Source: Nonomuraea angiospora (GTDB lineage: Bacteria > Actinomycetota > Actinomycetes > Streptosporangiales > Streptosporangiaceae). Taken from it: 64,000 bases of DNA. Below are positions 1 through 9,024 of this stretch, piece after piece. The number at the start of each line of letters is the position of its first letter. Position 1 is the stretch's first letter. Where the stretch lies: the NCBI RefSeq assembly GCF_014873145.1, contig NZ_JADBEK010000001.1:1674001-1738000 (forward strand), in the 5' to 3' direction. The translations under genes and the position numbers were made by a program. The notes below the pieces were generated by a model, which was not told where the DNA came from, made no database searches, and worked only from the letters and a program-made list of their open reading frames with translations.

Positions 1-2664
1 GGCGGCAGGCCCGTCACGGCCGAGGTCACCGTGATCCGCGAGGGCCAGCTCGTCATCGACCTCGCCACGGACACCGGCCCCTTCCACGGGGGCGCGTCCG
101 GCACGCTGTACGGCCTCTACGGGCCGGGGGTGCCGACCGGCAACCTCATCGAGGGGATGCGCCTGCGCACCGTCTCGACCAAGGCCCAGGACGGCCCGCA
201 GCACCCCGGCGCCGACGCCCTGGAAGTGGTCAAGCCGCTGGCCGACAGCACCGACGGCGACGTGTACATCTACATGACCGACATCCACCGCGGCTTCCCC
301 TACCAGTGGCCCGGCGGCACGCCGCAGGAGAAGCTCGACCTGTACAAGCAGAAGATCGCCAAGCAGGTGGACCAGGTCCTCCAGCTCGACCCGAAGTATC
401 AGGACAACATTGTCTTTGTGCCGTTCAACGAGCCCGAGGGCAACATGTTCGGCACGGGCGAGTGGAGCTACAACCGGGTCAGCTGGCTCAGCGACCCGCG
501 CGACTATTTCAAGGCGTGGGACGACGTCTACGCCCTCATCAAGGGCAGAATGCCGGCCGCCCGGATCGCCGGGCCCAACACCAGCGTGCTGTACTCCCAG
601 GTCAAGGGCTACCTGGAGCACGTCGTCGAGGCCGGCACCGTGCCCGACGTGATGACCTGGCACGAGCTCAGCCACCCCGAGCAGGTCAGGGCGAGCGTCA
701 AGCGCTACCGCGAGATGGAGGCCGAGGTCTTCGCCGGCACGAAGTACGCCGGGAAGCGGCTGCCCATCAACGTCAACGAGTACGCCTTCAACTACCACAC
801 CTCGGTGCCCGGCCAGATGATCCAGTGGGTGTCGGCCATCGAGGAGTCGAAGGTCGACGCCGACATCGCGTACTGGAACATCGACGGCAACCTCAGCGAC
901 TCCGCCGTGCAGGCCAACCGGGGCAACGGCCAGTGGTGGCTCTTCAACGCCTACGGCGGCATGAGCGGCCACACCGTGCGGGTCACGCCGCCGTACCCGG
1001 GGCAGAACTACACCCTGCAGGGCGTCGCCACGCTCGACCCCGGAAAGAAGCAGGCCCGCGCGATCTTCGGCGGCGCCGACAGCGCCGGGCACATCCGCTT
1101 CGAGAACGTCCCCGCCAAGGTCTTCGGGCGTAACGTGCACGCCTGGGTGCGGGAGATCCCGTGGACCGGCCAGGTCGGCGACTCGGCGCAGCCGGAGATC
1201 GTCGCCGAGCGCGACGTCGCGGTCAAGGACGGCACTGTGGTCTTCGACTTCGGCTCGGGTGACCTGCCGAGGCTCAAGGAGTCGTCGGCGTACGAGATCG
1301 TCCTCACCCCCGCCGGCTCGGGCACCGCGACGGCGCCCGCGCCCAAGCTGTGGGAGGGGTCGTACGAGGCCGAGGACGCGAAGTACACCGGCGGCGGCTA
1401 CAGCCGCAACGGCCCGGAGGGCTCCCCCTCGGACGTGTCGAAGTTCTACACCTCCGGCCGCTACGACGTGGGCGGGCTGCGCACCGGCTCGGACGGTGTG
1501 CTCGACTTCACCGTCGAGGTGCCGAAAGCCGGCCGCTACGACCTCAGCGTGTTCGCCAACTCGCTGAACACCTTCGACCGGGTGCGCGAGCAGGGTCCGA
1601 CCAACGTCTTCGTCCGCGTGGACGGGGGCGCGGAGCAGGAGCTGTTCCTGCCGCTGGGCTACAAGTGGGTGGTGTGGGACCACGCGGACACCACGGTGGA
1701 GCTCACGGCGGGCAAGCACGTGCTCTCCCTGGCCGCGCGGAGCCTCGACGGCGCCAAGGCCACCAAGGGTGACGCGATCGTCGACCGGATCCGGCTCTCG
1801 CTGCCCAACCCGGCGGCGGCGACCTCGATCTACGAGGCCGAGCTGGCCGACCTGCGCGGCGCCCGCCCGTCCTACTCCGCGCACGGCGCCGCGCTCTCGG
1901 GCTCCGGCGTCGTCGAGGCCCGGCGCGGGGAGTCGGCCACCTTCTGGGTGTACTCCGCCCAGGACGCCCCGGCCGAACTGGACCTCAAGCTGCTCGGCTC
2001 CGGCAAGGCGTCGGTGACGGTCAACGGCGTACGGGTGCTGGAGCGCGCCCGGCGCGGCGGCGCGACCGCGGCGGTGTCGCTGTCCGGCGGCGTCAACAAG
2101 GTCACGGTCACCGGCAGGTCCGGCACGTCGCTCATCGACCGGCTCGAGGTGCGGCCCGCCGCCGGCGCGCTGCCGGCCACCGTGTACGAGGCGGAGTCCG
2201 CCCGGCTCGCCGGGACGGCGAAGGCGTCGCCGCTCTCGCTGGCCGGCGGCGGGAGCGCGGTCACCGGGGTCGGCGGCACGCCCGGCAACGCCAACACGCT
2301 CACCTTCGACGTGCGGGCGGCGGCCGCGGGCACGTACGCCATGCGGGTGCGCTACTCCAACCCGGAGCAGTCGCCCGCCACGCACTACAACCCGGACCCG
2401 CTGGCCAGGCACGCCGACATCTCGGTGAACGGGGCCGCCGCGCAGCGCGTCCTGTTCCCCCACACCTTCCACGAGAACAACTTCTGGGAGTTCACCGTCC
2501 CGGTGCGGTTGAACAAGGGCGCCAACACGGTGCGCTTCTCCGCCGAGGAGCTGCCGAACTTCGACGGCACCACGTACGCGTCGGAGACCTTCCCCGGGGT
2601 GCTGCTGCGCGCGCAGTACGCTCCCGTGATCGACAGGATCACGGTCGCCCCGTACAGCGGCTGA
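1..2664 (+). CDS. Secreted glycoside hydrolase with carbohydrate-binding modules, 5' truncated by window
   Basis: The frame is open from base 1 without a stop, so the true start is probably upstream; the GTG at 31 is only the first in-window start. Residues (numbered from 31) 1-320 look like a (beta/alpha)8 clan-A hydrolase: FNEPEG carries a likely acid/base Glu134 and INVNEYAF a likely nucleophile Glu250, a GH39-like arrangement. A beta-sandwich follows (about 320-425), then three CBM6/CBM35-like modules beginning LWEGSYEAED, SIYEAELADL and TVYEAESARL, each ending near a DRI-type strand. The modules imply binding of plant or fungal polysaccharide outside the cell. The exact GH family and substrate cannot be fixed by eye. 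The gene ends at a strong hairpin. Confidence 0.8.
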   Translation, partial: GGRPVTAEVTVIREGQLVIDLATDTGPFHGGASGTLYGLYGPGVPTGNLIEGMRLRTVSTKAQDGPQHPGADALEVVKPLADSTDGDVYIYMTDIHRGFPYQWPGGTPQEKLDLYKQKIAKQVDQVLQLDPKYQDNIVFVPFNEPEGNMFGTGEWSYNRVSWLSDPRDYFKAWDDVYALIKGRMPAARIAGPNTSVLYSQVKGYLEHVVEAGTVPDVMTWHELSHPEQVRASVKRYREMEAEVFAGTKYAGKRLPINVNEYAFNYHTSVPGQMIQWVSAIEESKVDADIAYWNIDGNLSDSAVQANRGNGQWWLFNAYGGMSGHTVRVTPPYPGQNYTLQGVATLDPGKKQARAIFGGADSAGHIRFENVPAKVFGRNVHAWVREIPWTGQVGDSAQPEIVAERDVAVKDGTVVFDFGSGDLPRLKESSAYEIVLTPAGSGTATAPAPKLWEGSYEAEDAKYTGGGYSRNGPEGSPSDVSKFYTSGRYDVGGLRTGSDGVLDFTVEVPKAGRYDLSVFANSLNTFDRVREQGPTNVFVRVDGGAEQELFLPLGYKWVVWDHADTTVELTAGKHVLSLAARSLDGAKATKGDAIVDRIRLSLPNPAAATSIYEAELADLRGARPSYSAHGAALSGSGVVEARRGESATFWVYSAQDAPAELDLKLLGSGKASVTVNGVRVLERARRGGATAAVSLSGGVNKVTVTGRSGTSLIDRLEVRPAAGALPATVYEAESARLAGTAKASPLSLAGGGSAVTGVGGTPGNANTLTFDVRAAAAGTYAMRVRYSNPEQSPATHYNPDPLARHADISVNGAAAQRVLFPHTFHENNFWEFTVPVRLNKGANTVRFSAEELPNFDGTTYASETFPGVLLRAQYAPVIDRITVAPYSG

Positions 2665-2670
2665 CCTCCA

Positions 2671-2720
2671 CCGGTGCCGCCCGCGCCCCGGGATCTCCGG
2701 GACGCCCCGGGCGGCACCGG
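2671..2720. terminator. Long GC hairpin, probable bidirectional terminator
   Basis: A perfect 13-bp inverted repeat (CCGGTGCCGCCCG at 2671-2683, complement at 2708-2720) lies between the hydrolase and the convergent response-regulator gene. There is no U-tract, as is common in actinobacteria. Confidence 0.7.
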
Positions 2721-2755
2721 CCTCAGCGGGACAGCGAACCGCACGCTCGCGCCGG

Positions 2756-3412
2756 TCAGCCGGACGGTGACACCAGGCCCGCGTCGTAGGCCGTGATGAC
2801 GAGCTGGATCCGGTCGCGGGCGGCGAGCTTGGCGAGCAGGCTGGCCACGTGCGCCTTGGCCGTGCCCGGGCTGATGTGCAGCTCGGCCGCGATCTCGGCG
2901 TTGGACAGGCCGCGCCCGACCAGGGTCAGCACCTCGCGCTCCCGCCCGGTCACCCCCGCCAGCTCGCGCGGCCGGGGCGCCGGGGCGGGGCGGCGGGCGA
3001 AGTCCTCGATGAGGCGGCGGGTGACGCTGGGCGCGATCAGGGCGTCCCCGGCGGCGACGACGTGCACGGCGGACAGGATGTCCTCCAGCGCCATGTCCTT
3101 GACCAGGAATCCGCTGGCCCCCGCCCGGAGGGAGGCGTAGACGTTGTCGTCGTCGTCGAACGTCGTCAGCATGATCACCCGGGTGGCCGGGGACTCGGCG
3201 GCGATGGTCTGGGTGGCCTCGATGCCGTCCATGCCGGGCATGCGGATGTCCATCACCACCACGTCCGGGCGCAGCCGCCTGGCGAGCTGGACCGCCTGGG
3301 CTCCGGTCCCGGCCTCTCCGGCGACCTCGACGCCGGGAGTGCCGTCGATGACCATGCGCAGGCCGGCGCGGATCAGCGGCTGGTCGTCGGCGAGCACGAC
3401 GCGGATCGTCAC
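2756..3412 (-). CDS. NarL/LuxR-family response regulator
   Basis: 218 residues. The receiver domain (about 1-120) has the acidic pair ADD near the start, phospho-acceptor Asp55 in VVMDIRMPG and a conserved Lys in FLVKD. The C-terminal LuxR helix-turn-helix is [35 protein letters not shown]. The GTG start at 3412 overlaps the kinase stop by four bases and follows GGAGG, so kinase and regulator are translationally coupled. The divergent ABC transporter at 4766-6552 is the obvious candidate target. Longer antisense readings through this area are frame shadows. Confidence 0.93.
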   Translation of the reverse strand: MTIRVVLADDQPLIRAGLRMVIDGTPGVEVAGEAGTGAQAVQLARRLRPDVVVMDIRMPGMDGIEATQTIAAESPATRVIMLTTFDDDDNVYASLRAGASGFLVKDMALEDILSAVHVVAAGDALIAPSVTRRLIEDFARRPAPAPRPRELAGVTGREREVLTLVGRGLSNAEIAAELHISPGTAKAHVASLLAKLAARDRIQLVITAYDAGLVSPSG

Positions 3413-4632
3413 GGCACCTCCACCTCGACGCTCGCACGCCCATCCGTGCCGGTGAATGGGCCGGTGTGCGGACCGGTGAGTGGGGTCGTGAGCGGCAGGC
3501 GGGCGGTGACGCGGAAGCCGGCGCCGGGCCGGGGGCCCGCGCTGAAGTCGCCGTTCAGCAGGGCGACCCGCTCGCGCATGCCCGCGATCCCATGCCCACT
3601 CCCCGCGCTCGGCGTCGTGGCGCCGCGTCCGCCGTCGGCGACGTCGATGCGCAGCTCCTCGTCCCCGTAGCCGATCGTGACCTGGCAGTGGTCGGTGCCC
3701 GCGTGGCGCAGCACGTTGGTCACCGATTCCTGCACGATGCGGAAGGCGGACCGATCCACGGCGGCGGGCAGGGGCCGTGGCCGCCCGTGCCTGCGCACGT
3801 CCACGCGTACGCCGGCCGCCGCCGTCGCCTCGGCCAGCCGGTCGACGTCGGCCAGCCCCACCGCGGGGGCGGGCTCGGGAGGCTCGCGCAGCGCGCCGAG
3901 CAGGTGCCGCAGCCCCTTCAGCGTCTGCCGGCTGGTCGCCTCGATCGCGCCCAGCGCCTCGCGCGCCTGCTCCGGCCGGCTGTCGATCACGCGGGCGCCC
4001 GCGCCGGCCTGGATGGCGATGATGCCGATGCTGTGGGCGACCATGTCGTGCAGCTCGCGGGCGATGCGCAGCCGCTCGTCCGTGACCGCCCGGGCCGCGG
4101 CGTGCGCACGCAGCGCGCGTTCGTACTCGCGCCGCTGCCGGATGAACCTTCCGCCCATCCAGCCGGCCACGACGCCCAGGCCGAGCAGGACCGACAGCGC
4201 GAGGAACCCGGGCGCCAGGGCGCGCAGGCCGTGCCGCAGCAGGTCCGCCTGCCAGGCCGCCTCCTGGACGACGAGCGCGACGGCCGCCGCGGCCAGGCCC
4301 GCCCGGCGCGACCGGGCGGCGGTGACGAGGCAGACCAGGACGTCGCCAGCCAGGAGAAGCGGCCAGAACCGCTGGGCTGGCAGCCCGAACGCCGACGCCG
4401 CGACCACTCCGGCCAGCAGCACCGCGAGCACCGTGCCCGGCCACCGCCGCGCCCAGACCAGGGGGAAGACCATGGCGGCGGCGAACGCCGCGTGCCCGGC
4501 GCCCACCGGGAGCAGGTTCTCGGCGTCGGTCAGCGTCAGGGCGTAGAGCAGCGGCACCAGGCCCGCCAGGCCGCACCAGGCGAGCAGCCTCCGCACGCCG
4601 CCCGGCAGCCGTTCCGGCCATCTGTCGCGCAT
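3409..4632 (-). CDS. Sensor histidine kinase (HisKA_3/HPK7 type), partner of the downstream regulator
   Basis: 407 residues. Several N-terminal membrane helices (about 15-160) have little extracellular loop, so the kinase probably senses the membrane itself. The dimerisation/phospho-acceptor box is [16 protein letters not shown] with His195. The HATPase domain has the N-box ([13 protein letters not shown]) and a [12 protein letters not shown]-box. The C-terminus carries a Thr/Gly/Pro-rich repeat-like tail ([11 protein letters not shown]). The architecture matches DesK/LiaS-like kinases that govern neighbouring ABC exporters; this role is inferred from the divergent transporter. Confidence 0.92.
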   Translation of the reverse strand: MRDRWPERLPGGVRRLLAWCGLAGLVPLLYALTLTDAENLLPVGAGHAAFAAAMVFPLVWARRWPGTVLAVLLAGVVAASAFGLPAQRFWPLLLAGDVLVCLVTAARSRRAGLAAAAVALVVQEAAWQADLLRHGLRALAPGFLALSVLLGLGVVAGWMGGRFIRQRREYERALRAHAAARAVTDERLRIARELHDMVAHSIGIIAIQAGAGARVIDSRPEQAREALGAIEATSRQTLKGLRHLLGALREPPEPAPAVGLADVDRLAEATAAAGVRVDVRRHGRPRPLPAAVDRSAFRIVQESVTNVLRHAGTDHCQVTIGYGDEELRIDVADGGRGATTPSAGSGHGIAGMRERVALLNGDFSAGPRPGAGFRVTARLPLTTPLTGPHTGPFTGTDGRASVEVEVP

Positions 4633-4765
4633 CCGTCGATGGTAGTCACCCGCTCAGGGGCCGGGCATCGGCCGCCGGGCCTATGCCCGCGGGCCACCCC
4701 CGCCCTCCGCGAACAGGCCCGCGGCCAGATGTGGCGCGCCCTCGGCCTGCGACAACGTGGGTCAC

Positions 4766-5668
4766 GTGATCGAAGTCAACGGACTGACCAAGCGCTACGG
4801 GGCGGTGACGGCGGTGAACGGCCTGACGTTCACCGTGCGGCCGGGGCACGTCACCGGGTTCCTCGGCCCCAACGGCGCGGGCAAGAGCACCACCCTGCGC
4901 ATGATCCTCGGCCTGAACCGTCCCACGTCGGGGAGCGCCACCATCGACGGCCGCCCCCGCCCGGCGGGCCTGCGCCACGTCGGCGCGCTGCTGGACGCCG
5001 GCGACGTCCACGGCGGCCGCACCGCGGAGGCCCACCTGCGCGCTCTGGCCCGCGGCAACGGCCTGCCCCGGCGGCGGGTGGCCGAGGTGCTGGAGGAGGT
5101 GGGGCTGGCGGGGGTGGCGCGCCGCCGGATCGGCGGGTTCTCGCTCGGCATGCGCCAGCGGCTCGGCATCGCCGCCGCGCTGCTGGGCGATCCGCCCGTG
5201 TTGATGTTCGACGAGCCGATCAACGGGCTGGACCCGGAGGGCGTGCTCTGGGTGCGCGGGCTGTTCCGGCGGCTGGCCGCCGAAGGGCGCACGGTGCTGG
5301 TCTCCAGCCACCTGATGAGCGAGATGGAGAACACCGCGGACCGCCTCGTCGTCATCGGCCGCGGCGAGCTGATCGCCGAGGAGAGCCTGGCCGGGTTCGC
5401 CGCGCGCGGCACCGGCGCGTCCGTGACCGTGCGCACTCCGGACCCCGCCGAGCTGGCGGCCGTTCTCGGCCTGGAGGGGGCGCACGTGCGGCCGGAGGGC
5501 GGCGACGTCCTGACCGTGACCGGGTTGAGCGCCGCCCGAGTCGGCGAGCTCGCCCATCGGCGCCGGATCATGCTGTACGAGCTCGCGCCGCGGACCGCCT
5601 CGCTGGAGCAGGCGTTCATGGAGCTGACCGCCGGCCACGCCGAACACCGGGCCGGTGACCCCCGATGA
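4766..5668 (+). CDS. ABC transporter ATP-binding protein (drug/antibiotic exporter type)
   Basis: About 300 residues. Walker A GPNGAGKST, signature FSLGMRQRL, Walker B VLMFDEP with the D-loop NGLDPEG, and the H-loop His in SSHLMSEMEN are all present. The C-terminal 80 residues form the accessory domain usual in CcmA/DrrA-type ATPases. GTG 4766 gives the family-typical VIEVNGLTKRYG; an in-frame GTG at 4757 is equally possible, and neither has a strong ribosome site. Its stop overlaps the permease start by four bases (ATGA), so both subunits are probably made together. Confidence 0.92.
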   Translation: MIEVNGLTKRYGAVTAVNGLTFTVRPGHVTGFLGPNGAGKSTTLRMILGLNRPTSGSATIDGRPRPAGLRHVGALLDAGDVHGGRTAEAHLRALARGNGLPRRRVAEVLEEVGLAGVARRRIGGFSLGMRQRLGIAAALLGDPPVLMFDEPINGLDPEGVLWVRGLFRRLAAEGRTVLVSSHLMSEMENTADRLVVIGRGELIAEESLAGFAARGTGASVTVRTPDPAELAAVLGLEGAHVRPEGGDVLTVTGLSAARVGELAHRRRIMLYELAPRTASLEQAFMELTAGHAEHRAGDPR

Positions 5669-6552
5669 CCGCCGAACACGCCGGAGACACTGGACACGCC
5701 GGACACCGAAGCCGACGACCCTCGACGACCACCAGGCACGCCCATGACCCCACGACGAGCTCCGGCACCTTCCGCGACCTGCTCGCCGCCGAGTGGATCA
5801 AGCTCTGGTCCCTGCGCTCGACCTCGTGGCTGCTCGGCCTGGGCACGCTGGCCATCGTCGCCCTGGCCGCCCAGAGCAGCCTCGACGCCTACCAGAGCTG
5901 GCCGGGCTTCACCGCGATGGAGAAGGCCAGGTTCAACCCGCTGGGCGAGGCGTTCAGCGGCCTGGCCGCCTCCCTGCTCATGATCGGCGCCGGCAGCCTG
6001 GGCGCCCTGACCATCGTCGGCGAGTACGCCACCGGCCTCATCCGCACGACGCTCGCGGCCGTCCCGGCCCGCCACCGCGTCGTGGCCGCCAAGCTCGCCG
6101 TCACCGCCGCCGTGACGCTCGCGACCGGCGCGCTCATCTCCGCGGGCACGTTCGGCGTCAGCCAGGCCATCCTGTCCGGCCGCGGCGTCGCCGTCTCGCT
6201 CGGCGACCCCGGCGTGCTGCGCGTCCTGGCCGCCAACGCGCTGCTCGCCCCGGTGTCGGCGCTGACCGGCATGGGCATCGGCGCGCTGGCCCGGCACACC
6301 GCCGCAGCCGTCGTCACCGTCTGCGCCGCGCTGGTCATCGTGCCCACCTTCTTCCAGCCCACCGTCCACCAGTGGCTCAACGACTTGTACGCCCTGGTCC
6401 CGTTCTACGTCTGGCGGACCTGCCTGGGCCTGGCCCGGCTCCGCGACGACCCCGCCCTGCCCACGGTGGCCGGCTCGTGGGTCGCCTTCGCGCTGTGGCC
6501 GCTCGTCGCCGCCGTCCTGACCCTGATCGTCGTACGTCGCCGCGACGTGTGA
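5665..6552 (+). CDS. ABC-2 type transporter permease
   Basis: 295 residues. After a hydrophilic N-terminal stretch of about 35 residues there are roughly six membrane helices, with the family-typical segment FRDLLAAEWIKLWSLRSTSWLL before helix 1 and IVGEYATGLIRTTLAAVPAR in the cytoplasmic loop. It pairs with the preceding ATPase to form an exporter. The substrate is unknown; the divergent two-component system suggests induction by envelope stress or an antibiotic. Confidence 0.9.
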   Translation: MTAEHAGDTGHAGHRSRRPSTTTRHAHDPTTSSGTFRDLLAAEWIKLWSLRSTSWLLGLGTLAIVALAAQSSLDAYQSWPGFTAMEKARFNPLGEAFSGLAASLLMIGAGSLGALTIVGEYATGLIRTTLAAVPARHRVVAAKLAVTAAVTLATGALISAGTFGVSQAILSGRGVAVSLGDPGVLRVLAANALLAPVSALTGMGIGALARHTAAAVVTVCAALVIVPTFFQPTVHQWLNDLYALVPFYVWRTCLGLARLRDDPALPTVAGSWVAFALWPLVAAVLTLIVVRRRDV

Positions 6553-6572
6553 CCCGTACGAGAGGAATTCCG

Positions 6573-7700
6573 ATGAAGATCCGCCTGCCCGCCGTCGCGC
6601 TGACGGCCTGCCTCGCCCTGACCGCCGTCCCCCTCACGGCGACGACCGCCTCGGCCTCCATCCAGCTGGAACTGCCCCGCCCGACCGGCCCGAACCCGGT
6701 CGGCCGCGACATCCTCCCCCTGGTCGACAGCGCCCGCAAGGACCCCTGGGTGCCCGAGTCGGGCCCGCGCCGGCTCATGGTCTCGATGTACTACCCCGCC
6801 CGCTCGGCCACCGGCGGCGCCGCCCCGTACATGACCACCCCCGAGGCCGCGTCCCTGCTCCAGCGGAAGGCCCCCGGCGCCAAGATCCCTGCGGAGGTCG
6901 TCAGCGGCACCCGCACCTACGCCCGCGCCGGCGCCCCGCCCAAGCAGGGCCGCTACCCGGTGGTGGTGCTCTCCCCCGGCCTCGGGCTCCCGCGCGCGAG
7001 CCTCACCTTCCTGGCCGAGGACCTGGCCAGCCGCGCGTACGTGGTCGCGCTGGTCGACCACGCCTACGAGTCCTCCGGCACGACCCTGCCCGACGGCCGC
7101 ACCATCACCTGCGCCCCGCTCTGCGACCGGCCCAAGCCGCCGGAGGGCGGGCAGGCGGCCATCACCACAAGCCGCACCAGGGACATCGCCTTCGTCCTCG
7201 ACGAGCTGACCGGCCGCCACCCCGCCTGGAAGAACGCCCGCATGATCGCCCCCAAGCGGATCGGCATGGCGGGCCACTCCCTCGGCGGCGACGCCAGTGC
7301 CGCCACCATGGCCGTGGACAAGCGCGTACGGGCCGGGGTGAACCTGGACGGCACCTTCCACCCCGCGGTCCCGCTCGACCGGCCCTTCCTGCTCATGGGC
7401 AGCCGCTCCGACCACGTGCCCGGCAAGGACCACACCTGGGACGACGGCTGGACGAAGATGAGCGGCTGGAAGCGCTGGCTCACGGTGGCCGGCACCGAAC
7501 ACGCGAGCTTCACCGACCTGTCCATCCTGCAGCAGGCGGCCGGCATGTCGGGCCCCGGCGTCCTCTCGGCGCGGCGCTCCCTGGAGATCACCCGCGCCTA
7601 CGTCGGCGCCTTCTTCGACCAGCACCTGAAGGGCCGCCAGCAGCCGCTGCTCAACGGCCCGTCACCGGCGAACCCGGAGGTCGCCTTCCACAACCCCTGA
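6573..7700 (+). CDS. Secreted alpha/beta hydrolase (PAF-acetylhydrolase/lipase-like)
   Basis: 375 residues with a Sec signal peptide (MKIRLPAVALTACLALTAVP, cleavage near TASAS). The nucleophile elbow GHSLGG carries the catalytic Ser; a likely acid and the His in GTEHASF complete a triad. VVVLSPGLGLPRA is the oxyanion-loop strand region. The overall pattern fits the platelet-activating-factor acetylhydrolase type II/chlorophyllase-like fold. ATG 6573 follows AGAGGAA at suitable spacing, 20 bp after the ABC permease, so it may be co-transcribed. It could be a lipase or a polyester hydrolase; the substrate is not evident. Confidence 0.85.
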   Translation: MKIRLPAVALTACLALTAVPLTATTASASIQLELPRPTGPNPVGRDILPLVDSARKDPWVPESGPRRLMVSMYYPARSATGGAAPYMTTPEAASLLQRKAPGAKIPAEVVSGTRTYARAGAPPKQGRYPVVVLSPGLGLPRASLTFLAEDLASRAYVVALVDHAYESSGTTLPDGRTITCAPLCDRPKPPEGGQAAITTSRTRDIAFVLDELTGRHPAWKNARMIAPKRIGMAGHSLGGDASAATMAVDKRVRAGVNLDGTFHPAVPLDRPFLLMGSRSDHVPGKDHTWDDGWTKMSGWKRWLTVAGTEHASFTDLSILQQAAGMSGPGVLSARRSLEITRAYVGAFFDQHLKGRQQPLLNGPSPANPEVAFHNP

Positions 7701-7717
7701 GACGGCGGAGGCCATTC

Positions 7718-8302
7718 TCATTCCTGAAGTATCCGGCTTTGGCGCAGCGGGAAGCGCGCGACGGGCGTCCAGCGGAGCCCGTCGAAGCTCGCCAAATCCA
7801 CGGAGGTGACGCGGGTGGCGAACGGCAGTCCCGGCGCGACGGCGGTCTCGACGCCGTCCAGGACCTGGTCGTCGCCGTAGCCGACGGACAGGTGCGGGAC
7901 GGCCTCGCCGTACCGGCCGCCGTACGGGCGCAGCGCCGGCCACCTGGCGGTCACGCTCCGGGTGAGGGCGGCGAACGGCTCGGCGGGCTCCGGCCCCAGA
8001 TAGAGCAGGCCGGGAAAGCGGGCGCAGCCGGTGAAGGCCGCCTCGAAGGGCCGGTGGCCGGCGAACAGCCCCGCCAGCTCCGCCACCGTCGCCTCCCCGA
8101 TCTCCGGCCGTGGCAGGAACGGATAGAGCACGGTGACGTGCGCGCTCACGCCGAACCGGGCCGACGGGTCGAACAACGCGCGCTGGCCGCCGACGACCGG
8201 CTCGGCTTCGGGCACGGGGACCACCAGGACCGTGGCGCCGACCGGGTAGGGGGCCGCCCCGCCCGCGCTCAGCTCGCACCCCGCGTGCCGTACCAGCGCC
8301 AC
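7718..8302 (-). CDS. 2H phosphoesterase / 2'-5' RNA ligase family protein
   Basis: 194 residues. Two histidine motifs define the 2H superfamily: SAHVTVLYPF in the first half and VPHLSVGYG in the second. Such proteins act on 2',3'-cyclic or 2'-5' phosphodiester RNA ends, or on cyclic nucleotides. The gene converges on the secreted hydrolase with 17 bp between stops. The start is uncertain; the chosen one gives a full first strand (GATVLVVPVPEAEPV). Confidence 0.85.
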   Translation of the reverse strand: MALVRHAGCELSAGGAAPYPVGATVLVVPVPEAEPVVGGQRALFDPSARFGVSAHVTVLYPFLPRPEIGEATVAELAGLFAGHRPFEAAFTGCARFPGLLYLGPEPAEPFAALTRSVTARWPALRPYGGRYGEAVPHLSVGYGDDQVLDGVETAVAPGLPFATRVTSVDLASFDGLRWTPVARFPLRQSRILQE

Positions 8303-8406
8303 CCGGTCAGCCGCGGGCGATCGGGGAGCGCGGCCCGCAGCGGGCCACCGCTTCGGTCACTGCTCGTCCGGAGCGTGTGCATGGGAAGGATCGTAACAAC
8401 GGCCGA

Positions 8407-8961
8407 TCAGTCCCGGGTCGGGGTGAGGGCGCGCAGGGCCTCGCGGAGGTCGGCGCCCGCGCCCGCCGCGACGATCCCGCCCTCGCGGTCGACGGCCACG
8501 GCGGAGAAGACGGGGCCGGCCGGGGCGTCCAGGTCGCAGGTGAGGGTGACGGCGTGCCCGTCGAGCAGCAGGGCCTCGGCGCCCGTCCTGGACGGGGGCG
8601 CGGCCCGGTCGATCAGGTCGCGGGCCGAGATCAGCGCGGCCACCGGGGTGCGGTGGCGGCCCAGCAGCACGGGGCTCTCATCGTACGGCTGGGTGACCTG
8701 CCGTACGAGATCGCCGAGCTTGCCCCGGGCCGTCGAGAGCGGCACGAGCGGGAGCCCGCTCCAGATGCCGCGGACCTTGGAGAGCGGGACGAGCGCGGCC
8801 CACTCCCAGCGCTCGCGGGTGATCAGGATGGTCTCGCCGCTCCTGGCGGCCTTGACGATGGTCCCCCAGCGGGCGCGGGCCTCCTCGACGCCGAGCGGGG
8901 TGCCGTACCGGGCGTGCAGCTCGGCGTAGGAGGGGGGCTGGGCGACGGATTCGTTGATCAC
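8407..8961 (-). CDS. Double Phd/YefM-like antitoxin-fold protein, no adjacent toxin
   Basis: 184 residues from GTG 8961 (a TTG at 8967 is the alternative). Residues about 20-65 (LGVEEARARWGTIVKAARSGETILITRERWEWAALVPLS) match the Phd/YefM pattern of one helix, an ITR strand and AALVPL. A second diverged unit follows directly (LSTARGKLGDLVRQV, then VLLGRHRTPVAALISARDLID). The last 60 residues are unlike Phd. The tandem layout resembles Phd proteins lacking a RelE/Doc partner. Two copies of a GGCGCC-centred palindrome cover its promoter, suggesting autoregulation. No toxin-like ORF flanks it. Confidence 0.7.
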   Translation of the reverse strand: MINESVAQPPSYAELHARYGTPLGVEEARARWGTIVKAARSGETILITRERWEWAALVPLSKVRGIWSGLPLVPLSTARGKLGDLVRQVTQPYDESPVLLGRHRTPVAALISARDLIDRAAPPSRTGAEALLLDGHAVTLTCDLDAPAGPVFSAVAVDREGGIVAAGAGADLREALRALTPTRD

Positions 8962-8968
8962 CCGCAAA

Positions 8969-9008
8969 ATGGTAAGGCGCCTTACGGAATATCTGCAAGG
9001 CGCCTGAC
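8969..9008 (-). promoter_or_regulatory. Promoter with paired palindromic operators for the Phd-like gene
   Basis: A perfect palindrome GTAAGGCGCCTTAC (8972-8985) and an imperfect second copy CAAGGCGCCTGAC (8996-9008) are centred 24 bp apart. On the minus strand TTGCAG and TACCAT (18-bp spacing) read as -35/-10, putting transcription start about at the GTG (8961): a leaderless, repressible promoter. Confidence 0.6.
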
Positions 9009-9024
9009 AAAATCGCGGAACCGG

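Noticed and set aside
2756..4621. Long open frames overlapping the two-component genes on both strands (for example a 621-residue reading)
   Set aside because: High GC leaves several frames open; only the kinase and regulator frames show family motifs, and the long reading merely runs from a shadow frame into the regulator.
3466..5658. 730-codon plus-strand frame across kinase and ABC genes
   Set aside because: Arg/Pro/Gly-rich composition with no motif, antisense to two well-supported genes.
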